Of a stretch of DNA of 64,000 bases, positions 11,501 to 26,100 are shown in pieces. The notes below the pieces were generated by a model. It had not been told where the DNA came from. It made no database searches and was given only the letters and a program-made list of their open reading frames with translations. Numbering within the stretch: the stretch's first letter is position 1; every line of letters begins with the position of its first letter. Both the position numbers and the translations under genes were made by a program. The DNA is from Nageia nagi (taxonomy: Eukaryota > Pinophyta), in assembly GCA_050084985.1 (NCBI GenBank), contig JBITNC010000001.1:148800001-148864000 (forward strand), written 5' to 3'.

Positions 11501-14500
11501 GAAGAATTGTCAAAGAGGCGGCAAAACAGTTGGAATAGATGGACAAGGTCATCAAAAGGAAGCTGTGAAGAATCGATTGCAGTAGTACCTACTAACTAGT
11601 ATGCTTGGTAGTAATAGGAAGAAATATAGGTAGCTATAATCTCTGTTTTAGATGGTGAATAGGAAACATGTAATGAAAACAGTTCTAGTTGTGTTTTGAT
11701 TGCAGTTTCAATGACTTGTATCTACTTACAGGTATAGCTGGGTAGCCAGTTTCAATAGAAACCAATTTTGTGACTGGTTTTGGGATCCAACAAAAACCTG
11801 CTGCTTTTTTGTTAATATAATTTACCTATTAGCAAAAAACTACCCTTAGTTATGGAAAAGCCTTTTTATGTAGGCCAAAGACAAGCAAAATTATTATGCC
11901 ACATTGTCAATAATTCACCACTTTTATTACATTGGATAAGATTTTCAGATAGAAAGGCAAAAAGTGGGAAGCAACAAAGGTTTTGTCAACTGTTAACAAA
12001 TTTTAGGGATGCCAAACCAACAATTGAAGATTGGCAATTGTTGATGAGTGGAACTAATGTCTCGTTGGATATAAATACAAGGATTTTGATGAATTTATTC
12101 ATTTATTCTAAACAAATGACAGTGTTCATAATCATATTAGAAGAAATAATATGGATTGAAAGAACCTATTACATGTAGCATTGTAACTAGGGCATGGAGC
12201 TATAATCATGGAGGAGGTGATGATGAACAATTAGAAGTTGAGTTATGATTGCTATGGGTTCAACTTCTAGCTTATGGATAGAATCTTGAGTGGTGAATGG
12301 TGTACTTGGATATATTCAAACATTTTCAATAAACTAGGATCAAAATCTCTAGAGCCTTCAACAAATGTAATGCTTGAATTTGATAAATATTCAAAATTAT
12401 ATTTGCATGAATTATTTTTGAATGCTATAGAACCTATTGAAAGGGGTTGAACAAGACAATTCGGGTATGACAGCATGCAAGTCACAAGATTTAACTTTCA
12501 ACAAGGCAACAATAGATATAGGCTCCATATAAAACAAGCTTTAACTTTTGTGGAAATAAAAGGTGACAAGTTATTAGATAGTTTGAAAATTTCACCTCCA
12601 CTCACTTGCGATCGATATGAAAATTTAAAATCTGGAAAAGGAGTTGCAAGAAGGAAGGATAAGGAAAGATAGACCTAAAATTTTAGAGTATTAATAATGG
12701 GCATTGAAAATTTCATGGATCAAATGCACTTTCCAAGAGTGGTATTACTCAAATAACTATTTTCTGAAGTTTACATATAATGTTTAATAATTAATAATGA
12801 TATGTTAATCTTTTACTTTTTTTAAGATCTTGGGAAATTAAAAAAAAATTGTTATTTTTGTGTACTCTAATATAGTTTGTTTGTTTTGGAAGTAAATCGT
12901 ATAAAAATTATTTAATTCTAGATACATGATATAAAGGAAGAATACATTCTTGAATTACTAAAAATTAGAATAAAAGTTAGGTCTGCAATTGCTATTAAGA
13001 TAGATATCTAATGCATATATGTTAAAAACATAAATGCCAGGACGTATCAATCTCGATCCAATATAGTGGGTAAACACCTCTTGTATAGTTTACAGTTTAC
13101 ACATGATTCTTATCTCTTCTTCAAATGAGGTGGAAGCTTTGATATTAAAACCATGTTAAAAGTTTAGGTGAGGTACTAAGGACGAATGCAATAATTCAAG
13201 TCTGTTTAATGCTCTTGAATTCATATTTTGATTTTTTTGTTGATCCTCAACTGTGAGACCACTCTTTTCCACAAAATTATGTTCACCTTCTTTTCTTTTG
13301 TTGAAGTTTTTTTCTTGGGAATTGTTATCAAGTCATTTTCTTGGCCCTGTTGCATGTTGATTTTACCTCGTTTAGTTCATCAAAGCCCTGTGCTAAATTT
13401 TGAGACGTGATTTTTATTTGAACTTAAAAAGTTGATTGTTGTTTTTGGACAGGTTAAATGCATTGGTATTTTCAGGAGAGAAGATTCAAGGACAGTGCAA
13501 GCTGCTGCACTGAATCCATTGCTCACAATAATGGAATTAAGCCTGCAGGAGAGTATAGCTCTTGACTTTTCACTGGATTGGACATGTGTAGAGATGTTGC
13601 TGATGGAGTATAGGAAAGCAAGGACGTCTGGCACATGTATTTATATTCTTTTCATATGCACAAATACTTAAGAATATCATGACATTGAAATTTAATTTAA
13701 AAGAAGAAACAAAAGAGGTTCTTTTTTCTTGTTCCCATGTATCAGTAGGCATAAAACAAACTTTTATCAGATCCTCTGGCTTTTGTTAGACATGGACATC
13801 AATTGCATGATTGTGGCACATTGGGAAACTAAGCTTGACTTTCTTTCTTTGCATGATAAAATGAATTGCATCATAAGCTCCATCTGAAATATAATGTTTA
13901 GACATGCCTATATGATATAAGATAACATTAGGTTTAACTTGCCTTCTTTCTAACATAATCTATCTCTTCCATATTTTATATGCTTCATTATCTACCTACT
14001 TAAACAAACCTGCTATTTAAATCATTATCTGACTTCCATTTGCACATACATTGGTTAATGTTCAAGTTCATTAACGACATCATTATTTATTTCTTCCCTT
14101 AAAAAGATTTGGTCTGTAGGTACAGCCAACCCAACCAGAAATTTTTTGTTATCTACTTTATTGCCAGTAAACATTTAATGTTATTTATATGTTTGAAGCT
14201 CTCAGCTAGCTACATGTCCCTTCACAAAGTAAAACCTGTAAATTTGATCAGTGTCTTTGTTTCCTTGAAAAAATTGTTCATCTTGTGAATGAATTTATTT
14301 ATTTTTCCTGTAGTGAGGGCACACATTTTGATGGTAATTGGCTATGGGGTTGAAAAGTTTCCTAAGTTGTTTCAAGAAGAGAATTTGGACATCATCGTGA
14401 ACCTATGCCTTGATGCTTTGGAGGAGGAACTTCATCGAACAGGAAATAATCCAGTTTATGTGCTGGTCACAGGAGCCATTAAGTGTTTGGATTCGTTACT

Positions 14501-17119
14501 TTGTTGGTTTGATAGGACAATGCCTGCAGGAGGTACCTTATAAATCTTATTATGGTTTTTACCTGTGTGGTTTCTTTCAGACTTTATATACACAACTCAG
14601 TTATTATATATTTCTATATTATTTTTTGGTAGCATATTGGAGGTTAATGCAATTGTTTTCTAATTTTATTTTCATTAATTCTTGAGATAGAGACGGCAAA
14701 ATTAGTCTTTCATAACCAAGTTTCATTCTTGTGTAGGATACATAGAAACTGCGAGGAAAGTATATGCATATGTTGAACAGGTCATACATTTTCGAGAGGA
14801 CTTGAAGCGATATGAGATGGTCAAAGGTAAGCACCACTTCAGTATTGGGGAAAGATTAATATTGTTGGATTTCAGGTGGGCTGTGAGTCCATATATTGCA
14901 CAAATCACATTTCCTTTGAAATTGAACAGTTTGGCATATGATGGTTATACATTTTTTGCCTTCATAGGGATGCTAATTCAAATTACTGGAATTTGCATGC
15001 ACTTTGTTTGTAAAGATTTTTAGGGGCCTATCTGAAGTCCATAATACACAGGAATGTGTGTTATTAGGAACCTTGTAAACATTATGCACCAATGGAAGTT
15101 GCTGGTAGAGCTTGAACAAGGCAATCTACTTTGCATTGTTAATTGTTTTGGGTTCAACAAGGCTAGTTTCATATTGAGTAGATCCAAGGCTGGGTAAGTG
15201 ACTTTGCATGATAATTACATTTAATTTTGTAGTCAATTTATGCTACCTCATTTTGTTTCTAGCTAGATATTACTGCTCAAAATGCAACTTTTAGGGGAGT
15301 TCTCTAGAGAAGATAATTTGGAGATTCATATATGGCATAATCTCCAGGTCAAGTTCTCAAATGAAAAAGAGTTTGATGAAATTGGAAATTAATTACCTAA
15401 CTGAAAGCTCACAATCTTAGCCTAGATGTATCTTTGGGCTATACTACTGAATCTTAGCTTTGAAGTTCATATTGAATTCTTGTGGACGAGTCTAGTGGTA
15501 GGCCCTTGTTTGTAGAAGTGGATAATCCAACATGTATAGGTCAGGATCATAACCTACTGTGGTAGAATGGGCAGGAGCCATTGTAATGTTGTCATCAGAG
15601 GAAGTTTGTTTTTAAATAAATAAAAATGTCTGTTGTGATAAAAATATATAGCCACATATATAGTACAATATTAATTTAAAAATATTAAAAATACAACTGT
15701 AGAAAATATAAAAAATAAAACATTATATTTGCTAACATTATAACTCAATAACATAATTTAATTAAAATAAATAAAATTTTAAAAATTATTATTATTAATA
15801 TTAACAAGAAGAAGAAGATTAAAGTACATAACAATTTATTGAAAACAAACCAAAGATATAGATAAGATTATTGAGTTATCCACCCAAATAACTTAAATAG
15901 GCATCTTAATTTGATCTCTCTGCATTTGCCAGATTATGTATTTAGTATATCTTATCTATTGTAGATGATGCTATAGCTTTCTTGTAACATGATTTACATT
16001 TTTTTTACCTATATGTGTGACGACATTGGTCTTGTGTGGAATGCCTAGCATCTAGTGCATGAGTTGAAAACCTTTGGGAATCCAATTCAAAAGGCTTAAA
16101 GACAATATAGTCTGCACTTCAAGTTTAGCCTCACTTTAAATGTTTTTTAGACTGAAAAGTCACTATGACAGATCTGAACAGAGTGGTTTTATTTTAAGCA
16201 TTTACATTATGATTGTTTCTTTTCTCTTAGTTGAATGATTCCAAGAAGCAATTCCTGAGTCTTGTGATGGTTTTCTCTTCTGATCTCATGGAAATGATTA
16301 ACCTTGATAATGGGTCTTTCATTTTGTCATAAACAATATATATCTTGGATCTAATAATCCTTTCTATGTTCATCCCAGTTTATCACTGTGGATTGTTTTA
16401 GCTCATATTGCAGCACTTTTTAAGCATTCAAAGAAAGAATCTAGATTAATGATGTGAAGAGAGTTGATGTGCACATAGCAATAAAGAAGTAACAATATGT
16501 CTTTGGGTGAGATATTTCATTGGAAGGGTACAATTCTATATAATTTGAGGTATATTTTGAAGTAAAGCTTTTCTGTGCCACAGTCCATAATTATTACTTC
16601 ATATGTCTTGTTTAAACATGTGCTGCTGAGATCAGCGGGTCTGAAGCTTCTTTTACATCATGCAAGGCTATTTCGTTTGCGTCTTCTGGAAAACTCTATT
16701 GTCATACTCAAATGGCTACAGTCATATTGGTCAGTAAAGCATTCTCTTTTGTTTCTCGTCTTTCTTATAGCAATTATGTGCATACACCCACCTCTTATGA
16801 TAAAAACTCTTTGCTGTTTGCAGCATACATAGTAATGCACAGCTGAGAGATGCTGCCTTTCCAGCATTTGAGCAATTTATCTCAGAAGTAAGGGTGACCA
16901 TGATCTTTCAATTTTGACATATATTCACAGATGTTTGCTTGGTCGAGTTCATTTGTATTCACTATTCTTGTTTGTAATATTGATTCTTTGAATAAATTTT
17001 TATAAGGGAAAGATAATTTGTTCTGTTGTGGAGACCATATCTTTTGTTGGTCTAGTTGGTTCTTGTGCTTTATTCAAGTTCATTCCTAAATTGTCTAAAA
17101 TGGATTTCCGATCCCTTTA

Positions 17120-17176
<57 letters not shown>

Positions 17177-20100
17177 CTTTCTCCATCAAGAAACAACGGT
17201 TCCTCCATAGAGACCAAGAAACAAATAGATTTTACTTGTGGCCAAAGGTAGGAGCAAGGTTAGACCCCTTTACCATATCAGTGGATGTCTCCAAAACACC
17301 AAAGGATTTTAAGTCCTCTTCAATCTGTCCAACTGTTTGGATCTCCTCTGCAATGAAATCCTTGCTGGTATAAGTGTCTTCCTTGGAAACAATCTTTTGT
17401 TTTAACAAAATATCAGTATCCAGATTGTGCTTCTTTGGACCTCATCTACAGTGACATTCCCTAATCCATGTATACAAAGTGGAACAACTTGGTTGATTCA
17501 TCATAAATATCAACTAATGCATTCAATAAAACTGAATAAATTTCAAGTTCTGGTATGTAGACAACACCCATGATGTCAGAAGTCATTGTGCAATTCTTGC
17601 CAACCCTAGGATTGCCTAGCAAATTCTGCAAGCCCAAGCAGAGGTACAAACTCTAATAAATCCTTGTTTTGAAAGCTTGGCTTAAAGTTGTAGACCTAGA
17701 CATGTTGGTGATATAGGAATGATTGAAACCAACAAAACTTTAAATATATATCGAAAAATGGTTGGCAAGAGCAAGAAAAATTGACAAAGAAGTGGTGAAA
17801 AGGAGCCTACGATGTCTAGATAGTTTATATAGCTAGTGAAGTAGTTTTGCATTAATGTAGTTGTTTTATTCTCAATTGATAGGAATGGATGGTCAACGAC
17901 AATAGCTGTTGTCATTTAACAGAAAAAGTGCAATTATTTGGTACTGAATGTGCTAGTTTGTTGAATGGTTTGAAGGTGGTAGATAGGTGGTTATGGCGCT
18001 ACTAACTGATTGAAAGGTATATAAAGAAAGTACATGACCTTATGTATTCATTGTTTACTATCCTGTAATTAAAATACCATCATCAACAACAGAAGCCAAG
18101 CTTGATTGTGCTTTTTTTCCAAAAGTTAGTTTCAGAAGGCTCTTCTGCAACCAATATTTCAAAAAATCGTAACAAGGACACTTGTATGCTATGCAACAGA
18201 GAGTGCAGCATACATTTGTCTCATTCAACAAAATTGACAGCTTTGGACCAGTAAAAATTCTCCTATTAATTTTAGAACTTGATTGACCATTCCATCAATT
18301 ATGTTTGTCATCTGATCTCTCATCAGTTTCGGGAATACCAGGGAGCCTATGTTGCCATTGTGATAGAAATATGGCTACTGATACTCGTTAGGCAGTTTTT
18401 AGGTACTCTTTAATATAACACTGTATGGGCACAACAAGGATTTGTTGATTTAGATTGGGTTGGAGATTTTGATTGTCAAAGATTCAGAAGTGGTTATTAA
18501 TTTAACTTGTTTGGTGGAGTAGTTAGCTGGATGGAGTATGAACAATAGGCAAGTTGTAACTGCACTCTCAACTACAAAAGCTAAATTTATGGCAACCACT
18601 CATGCAAGGAAGCAATATGGTTACAAACATTTTGTCGATGTTGGCTTCATGCATGGAGCTATAAGGATAAGTTGTTATAGTTAAAGCTCAATCATTTTGG
18701 AAAAGAATCTTGCTTTCCATTGTAAGACAAATCATATTGAGATGTAGTATGAAGTATCATTTTATTATAGACATGGTTGAAGACAAGAAGGTGTCATTGG
18801 AAAATGTTGCAGATTTAGTAACCAAGTCTACGAGTGTTGAGATGTTTTTGTGGTGCAGGAAGATGTTGTGCCTGCACAACACACCCCAAAATATAAGATT
18901 TTGGGGGGGACCCTATTTTTGGAAAGGCAATGAGGTGCATTGCCTTGAGATTGGCTTTTGGTGATAGATATTTGATTTTGAAGAGTGCAAACACGATATC
19001 ATTTGACAAAGACCCTAAAGAATATTGGAGTATCCAATGACCAGTTTTGCAACCGAGGAGCCAGCATCTAGAGAGTTCACCAGTACACATGATTTTTGGG
19101 TCTTGAATGAGGTTAGTGGAGATGGGGTTATTTTTCAAAGTTTCCCAGAGTAGAAATTCGAAAGCACCAGACTATGAAAGGCGAGAATTCAAGTAGTTTT
19201 AGGCTTGGAATTTTTGAAATCCGCCCAAAGATGCAAAATTTATTCAAAGGAGGGGCTTTTGAAGGTTATTTCTTACAAACCACACAATCACCATCCAAAT
19301 GGATTGAAAAGAGGAAAATCCATGGATCTTAATGAAAAATTTTGAAATTTTTTTAAGGCATGGGTGGATGGAAAATGGCATCTGGAGCAACTTTGGTATT
19401 CAATTTTTTGCATGAAAATTAAGTTTTGGGCCCCTAAAAGATAAATGCTCATTTTGAGGAAGATTTATGGAAGGAAAAAAAATTGAAATCGCTCCTAAAA
19501 CAGCTGCTTAAGAAAAAAGGGTGCAATTTTGAGCCTAAACAGAAATTTGATCACATGATTGCATGGAAAATGGCATTTGGAGCAACTTTGGTTTTAAATT
19601 CAGACTTTTGGAAAAAAATCAAGTCTAAGGCCTCAAAAAGTTAGGCAGCACTTTTGGGCATGATTCAACAAAAAAAACTCATAATTTCATAAAAAAATTC
19701 ATGATTTCACAAAAAAACTCATGATTTCACAAAAACAACTCATGATTTCACAAAAAGTAACTCATGATTTCATAAAAAAACTTATGATTTCACAAAAACT
19801 CCTGATTTCACAAAAAAACTTATGATTTCTTGAGAAAAGTCAACAACTCAAGAATGTAAGAAAATAAAGTTTGTCTTATCCGATGAGATTTTGACAAGTG
19901 GCAAAATCCAAATTTTGGGCGAAAATGAAAATTTTGGCAATTATGTGTAGAATGGTGAGGAGCATCCATTCCCCTTGAAAATTTTGAAAAAGATGAAAAA
20001 ATGAAGATTTTGTAGCTAGGAGGCACTTTTGGGCATGATTTCTTGAAAAGAGAAGAAAAAAAGTTGTCCTATTCCAATGAGATGTTACAAGTGGCAAAAT

Positions 20101-23100
20101 CCAAATTTTTGGCAATAATGAAAATTTTGAGGATCATGTGTAGAATAGTGAGAAGCATCCATCCCCCTTGGAATTTTTTGAAACAAGTGAAATTTGAGCA
20201 AGATATGACTATTTGATCATTTTGGAGAGGAAGGGTTCTGAAAAAGCTTGAACCACTTCCATCTCACCAGTGGGAACACAGGTATTTTGGCAAAAGCTCA
20301 AACTCTAAATAAAAAACATGGGTATTTTGAGGAACACCAAGCTGAGCATCTTTAACCTTGGAGGAATTGCCCAAAAAGCCAACGTCCACACTTGCAAGAG
20401 AGCTCATTGCCAAAAACCTCCAAAATACAAACAAAATGGCTCAAAAATCCCAAATTTTGCTTCCAAGCTCCAAAAACCTCCAAATAAAGCTCAAACATCT
20501 TCAAAATCCATCTCCAATCCATCTATGATCATATAAGATCCTTCTGGGCACTTTTTAAAATTTTTATAAATTTCAACCCCCACACCCACCCCCTTCATTT
20601 CTCACATTTTAGACCAAAAATCCACATTTTCAGAAAATGCTCACAAAACCCTCAAAAGTTTGCGAAGATCACTCAAATCAATGGTGGAATCCACATTTCA
20701 GCGAAAAGGGTACTAAAAGATGGTGGAGGAGATCCAAAATAGGCTCAAGATCCACAAGATCCTTTGTAAAAGGATCAATTTTCATGTATATAGATCTAAA
20801 GTGGTTAAAAGGATTAATATTTTCTCCTACCACTTAAAATGTAAGTTCATTTTAGTTTGCATTTCAATTAGCCTAGATTAGAATTATGGCAACACCAAAA
20901 GTGAGCTCCAAAAGTCTATAAATAGAGCATAGGGGGTCTCATTTTGACAGAGGATGTTCAAATCCAAAAAAAGGCCAATTTTCATGAAAACTGAAATTTT
21001 TTGTAATTGAGGAGCAAACTGATGTACTCATGCATAACTCTTTAGCAAACATAATATATGTTGGGAAGGAAACCTTTCCTCGATGATCGCCTAGATGATC
21101 AAGACGGGAAAGTGACCCAACATTTAGGTGAGAACGCGTTACTGAACTCTTCTTGTAAGGATTTATACCCTAAGGTTTCTATCTGAAAGCTCGCATCATT
21201 AATACGAGCTTTAAATTGTGTAGGTCTTGTTTGAGAGTCAACTGATTGGTGTAGTAGAAGTAGTAATTGTTAACACACGTTTTTATACGGACTGAAGTGT
21301 TTTATCTTGCAATAGTTTTAAAGAAAGCGTAAAATAAAGAAAATAAAAGTGAGAATGAGGCCGAATACTGGCTAGACTTCAAAGAGGAAATCACAATGCA
21401 GCATTGTCTAAACTTTCTTTCTCACGGATCGGTTAAGAAATCTTGTTCAATTCAATCAAGTCTTTGAAGCAAATGACTATTGTCCAATCATTCCAAAGAT
21501 GAGCGAGAAGCGGGGCTGATTGTTGGTACTCTGCAAGCAAGATCTATGCAATCAAATGGATTAAGCACGAGTGAAGGTGAACAGTTTTGAACAAGAAGTC
21601 TAGGAAGATATCTTAAGAGAAAGTCAATTCAGAATACAAAACATTTAATGTGCGAGCAATGGATTAGCAACAATTCAAATATTTTAGAAAATTTGCAACA
21701 AAATTGAAAATTTGAAGTTTTAAATGTGCTCAAAATGGCATTTTCCATGCAAATAAGTGGTCAAATTTTATTTTTGGACAAAATTTGCTATTTCTCCTCA
21801 ACTTAGGAGCTCATTTTCACCTCTATGGATCTTTAAACAGCTCCAAACCTGCGCCTAACATTTAGGTGCCTTTTCCTTGCTCAAAATGCAAAAATTCGAG
21901 TTTTAAATGTGCTTGAAATGAGGTTTTCCATTCTCCTAAGCCTTCAAAATCGAATTTTGAGCGCATACAAATTTGTCTCTTCAACCTAGGTGCCAATTTT
22001 CACTTGATTGGAATTCCATTGGCTTGAAAAACTGCGCCTAACCTTTTGGGCTGAAAAACTTGACCAAAATCGAAAATTTTGAGTATTAAAATAGCTTAGA
22101 ATGGTCTTTTCTATCAACCCATGAACTCAAACTTGACTTGTGACAAAAATTTATCTTTTCTCATGCTAGGCGCCAAAATTCACCCCATTGGATTTCCATA
22201 GTCATGAAAAGATGCGCCTAGCCTTTAGGGGTTCCAAACTTTCTCAAAATCGAAAACTTTAAGACCTTAAAATAGCCTTTTCCATCCATTTATGCACTTA
22301 GACTTGTCTTTTAGTGAAAACCCATTTTTCCTTCTCAACCTAGGCGCCAATTTGTACTTCATTGGATTTCTATTGGCATGAAAACATGCGCCTAAGCTTG
22401 AAGGGCTCAAAACTTGGTCAAAATTGAAAATTTAAAGCCCTAATTGTGTTGGAATTCACCTGATCTCTCCAATGATGCTCTTAGACTTGATTTTCGACAC
22501 CATTTGCATCTATCTCTTGAAGGTAGATACCATTTTCCACTCCTTTGGATCACCAATACGTTGGAAAAACATGCCTAGGTTGTAGCTTTTACGTTCCGAA
22601 CCTATCTTTGCCATTTCCAAGCTCAAACCTGATCAAATTTGCATTTTCCATCACTTCTAAGCTCTAACTCTACTTTTTCGATCATTTGCGATTTTTCGAG
22701 CTCAAACTTTGCATTTTTGAGCTCAAACTTGACCAAAAGGTTGTTTTCATCATATTCACCATTTTCAAGCTCAAAATTTGGTCAAAATGTAGTTTTTACC
22801 ATACTGGCCATTTTTGAGCACAAAACTTGAAAAATGACCCATCTCCACTGGTCTCACTTTGAACCCAAAAATCTGTGCTCTGATGAAATCTTCCAAATCT
22901 TGGCTCCTTGGCTGCAAAATTGGTGATTGGATATTTTGATTCTCTTTAGGGTCTTCGTCGCATGATCTCTTTGTATGGCTTCCTGATATCATGTTTGCAT
23001 TCTTCAGAATGAACTATCCGTTGCCAAAAGCCAATCTCAAGGCAATGCACCTCATTGCCTTTGTAAAAATAGGGTCCCCAAAATCTTGTATTTTGGGGTG

Positions 23101-26100
23101 TGTTGTGTGGGCACAACAATATTTAACATTTCCTTTTTGTAAAAATTAGTTAATTTTAGAATTTGGGGATTCCCTTTTTGTAAATATATACTTTTTCAAA
23201 TAATTGTTGCTAATTCTTTGCGATAGAATTATAAAGGTCTATTGGACCCACTTGTGAGCCCCATGAGGGATGTTTTCCTCCCAAGCTAGGATATGTTTTT
23301 TATTATTATTTAATGTACTTGGAGATCCCAAATATGATTGTAGCAATCCCAAGGCTTGTATAGCACCTAGCATATGGATAAACAAATATTTTCCTCAATG
23401 TTGGATTTGGAAGCACTTGTACACATGCGCCAGCCGTGGGGAGAGTCCTAGACCCCCATGTTGGCGCTTGATGACCCCTTGCACCCACGCATGACTCCTA
23501 GACCCATGTTGCACCTTGGACCCCCACGTGGCATGCGTGACACCTTAGGACCTCACGTTGAGCATTTATGACCCTTGGGTACCCATGTTGGGCATACCTG
23601 ACCCCTAGGCACCCACGTTGGAGTTCTTGGGTCTCCAAAAGGCCAACATTGAGATTAAGACGTTGGAGATGACTTCTAGGTGAGATCTAGATCTAGTAAG
23701 AGCTATATAAGGCTAAGGAGCCTCATATTTGAGATAGACTTTATTATTATATTGAAACCCTTCTCTTCGGAGCTATCAAAGACTTGGTGGTGTCAAAAAC
23801 CCTTGGGTGTGGAGCATAAGGAGAATGCATGAGGCTTAGGATACCTTCTATCTTACACGGTTGGGGTGTTGTTCATGCGAGTGAGGCTTCCCTACCCCGA
23901 GGTGTCCACAAGTGGTCTACATCTTTGAATCCATTCTGTGGCATTTTGGAAGCACTCCTGATCTCTTCACCAGGAGCTAGTTTGTGAGGGAGCCCTTCAG
24001 TGAGGCATACACAATGCTGGTAGGAGGTGGTTGTTCTATCCAGTTTCTAGTATCTATCTCAGCATTGCATGTGCCCTAGTTGGCTCATTGGAGGCCAACG
24101 TTGAGCCCTTTGGGCTTGGTATTGTATCATTTGCTATTTTCTCATCATTAATGTAGCCATGGGCACCTTGAATCTCTATCATAGTCTCATTGCATGATGT
24201 TCATGCTTCTATCTCTACCATGTTGAGCTATCTTGAGTATTTATGCTTGTGTATTGCAACGTTGGCATATCTGGATGTGTTTGGCATTGTATTTGAGCAT
24301 TGGTGCACGACGTTGGGCATTTAAGTGATATTCTTGCTTGTAAAGGTGATCGTTGGCATTCCTGGCTTGTCTTTGAATATTATTGATGCCCTAGATCAGA
24401 CTTGGCATGCCCGAGGGCTAGTTTGATATTTTAAAGTGTTTAATTTGACTAATTTCTGCGTTGAGTATTTTTGTGGATATTACATAATATAAATGGCTAA
24501 AAATTGATTCAAAGTGTTTTTTCATCTATTGCAGTTGTGGATTGATCCTTCGAGAGCAATTTTTGTAATTCGAACATTTTTGTGCCCTCTCTTTGAAAAC
24601 TTTCATGTTTTAGGACAGGTTGTTGGAAACATTTCAAAAATGTTTGAATTGTTGCTAATCCATTGCTTGCATGTTAAATGCTTTGTATTCTGAATTGACT
24701 TTTCTTTTAAGACATATTCCTAGACCTCTTATTCAAAACCGTTCACCCCCACTCACATTTAGTCCATTTGATTGCTCGGTTTTGCTTGTAGATTATCGAC
24801 AATCAGCTCCACTCTTTGCTCATCTTTGGAATGATTGGACAAGAATCATTCATTTCAAAGACTTGATTGAATTGAACAAGATTTCTTAAGTGATCCGAGA
24901 GAAAGAAAATTTAGATAATGCTGCATTGTGATTGCCTCTTTGAAATCCAACCGATATTTGCCTTATTCTTACCCTTTTCTTTTCTTTATTTTTACTTTCT
25001 TTAAAACCATAGCAACTTTCAAACTATTGCGAGATAGACACCTCAATCCTTAAAAAAACATGTGTTAACAATTACTACCTCTACTACATCACTCAACTGA
25101 TTCCCAAACAAAACCTACACCAATTTAAAGCTTGTATTAATGACACAAGCTTTCCGATAGAAACCTTGGTGTAGCAGTCTTTACAAGAGGAGTTCTGTAA
25201 CGCGTTCTCACCCATTGTTGGGTTGCTTTCCTGTCTTGATCGTCTCGCAACAATCACCGAGTAAGAGGAAAGATTTTCTTCCCAACATAAGACAAAGGGC
25301 CTGGTTGCCTCAAGCAATTGATCTTTGATTTGTATAGTCCCTATTGCAAAGTATTTCACAAGTGGGAGATTGTTGTATTTGTTGTGATGATCCAAAATGC
25401 AATTTGATACAAAATAGGCAAATTCAACCTCAATCACCTCGATGTTAGGCCTAGGGCATTCACAACAAGCATTCAAACCCTCAATATGGCAATGTTAGGG
25501 TTAAGGCATCAATATTCTATATGCACAACATTAATATACCCATGTCTAGCTAGAACATGCAATATTTAATCAACAATACACTACAATGCCAACGCCTGAT
25601 AAATACAAGCATATACAACAATGATGATCCAACGCATTCACAAGTTGAATAAACACAACACTAGTATGAGATCCAATTGCCCTTGGCATTATACAAATGA
25701 TATTGAATGATGCAATACAATACCAAGCCTAGGAGGGTTGGCATTGGCCTCTCATGAGCCAACTACGGCACAACACAAATATTCTCTAACTGGAACAATA
25801 TGGGCACCATGGGATAGTACGCTCCCTCAAAACTTGAATCCTCTCCATCTAAGGAGTCTTCCTTTGATCCTTGGATAACCAAGTGAATGGTAGAAGCAAT
25901 ACCTTAGAATACCATAGGGTGGACAAGGGCGCTGTGCCAATGCCGTAGACAGACAAGATCCCTCATCATGAATGTCCTGTAGATGTTGCGCCTAGGAAGT
26001 TTGCTTAGCACCTTTAAGACTTGTTATCCTCTGGACGATATGAAAGTATAATGATCAAAGTATATCTAGTAATGAGGCTCCAGGGGTTAATATAGCCTTT

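Larger units (their letters stand above)
18864..21058 (+). mobile_element. Copia-type LTR family A, 5' two thirds (interrupted)
   Basis: Begins TGTTGTGCCTGCACAACACACC directly after the RNase H remnant. Its start is mirrored by the reverse copy ending at 23118 and followed by the copy at 42199-45222. It holds a 22-24 base minisatellite (19670-19835), a second internal repeat of about 190 bases (19898 and 20092), and a promoter-like TATAAATA at 20917-20924. It is cut at 21058 by a reverse LTR and resumes at 24485. Confidence 0.7.

Noticed and set aside
16731-16736. GTAAAG as donor of exon 5
   Set aside because: It ends the exon in a phase that puts exon 6 out of frame; GTCAGT at 16730 restores both the frame and the cysteine seen in human KWC.
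16906-16929. 24-base candidate exon after ATTCACAG at 16905
   Set aside because: It has a weak donor, gives 8 residues where 20 are missing, and shows no similarity to DNA-PKcs.
17056-17373. 105-codon ORF over the microsatellite
   Set aside because: It is carried by the alternating GT/AT repeat and has no domain.
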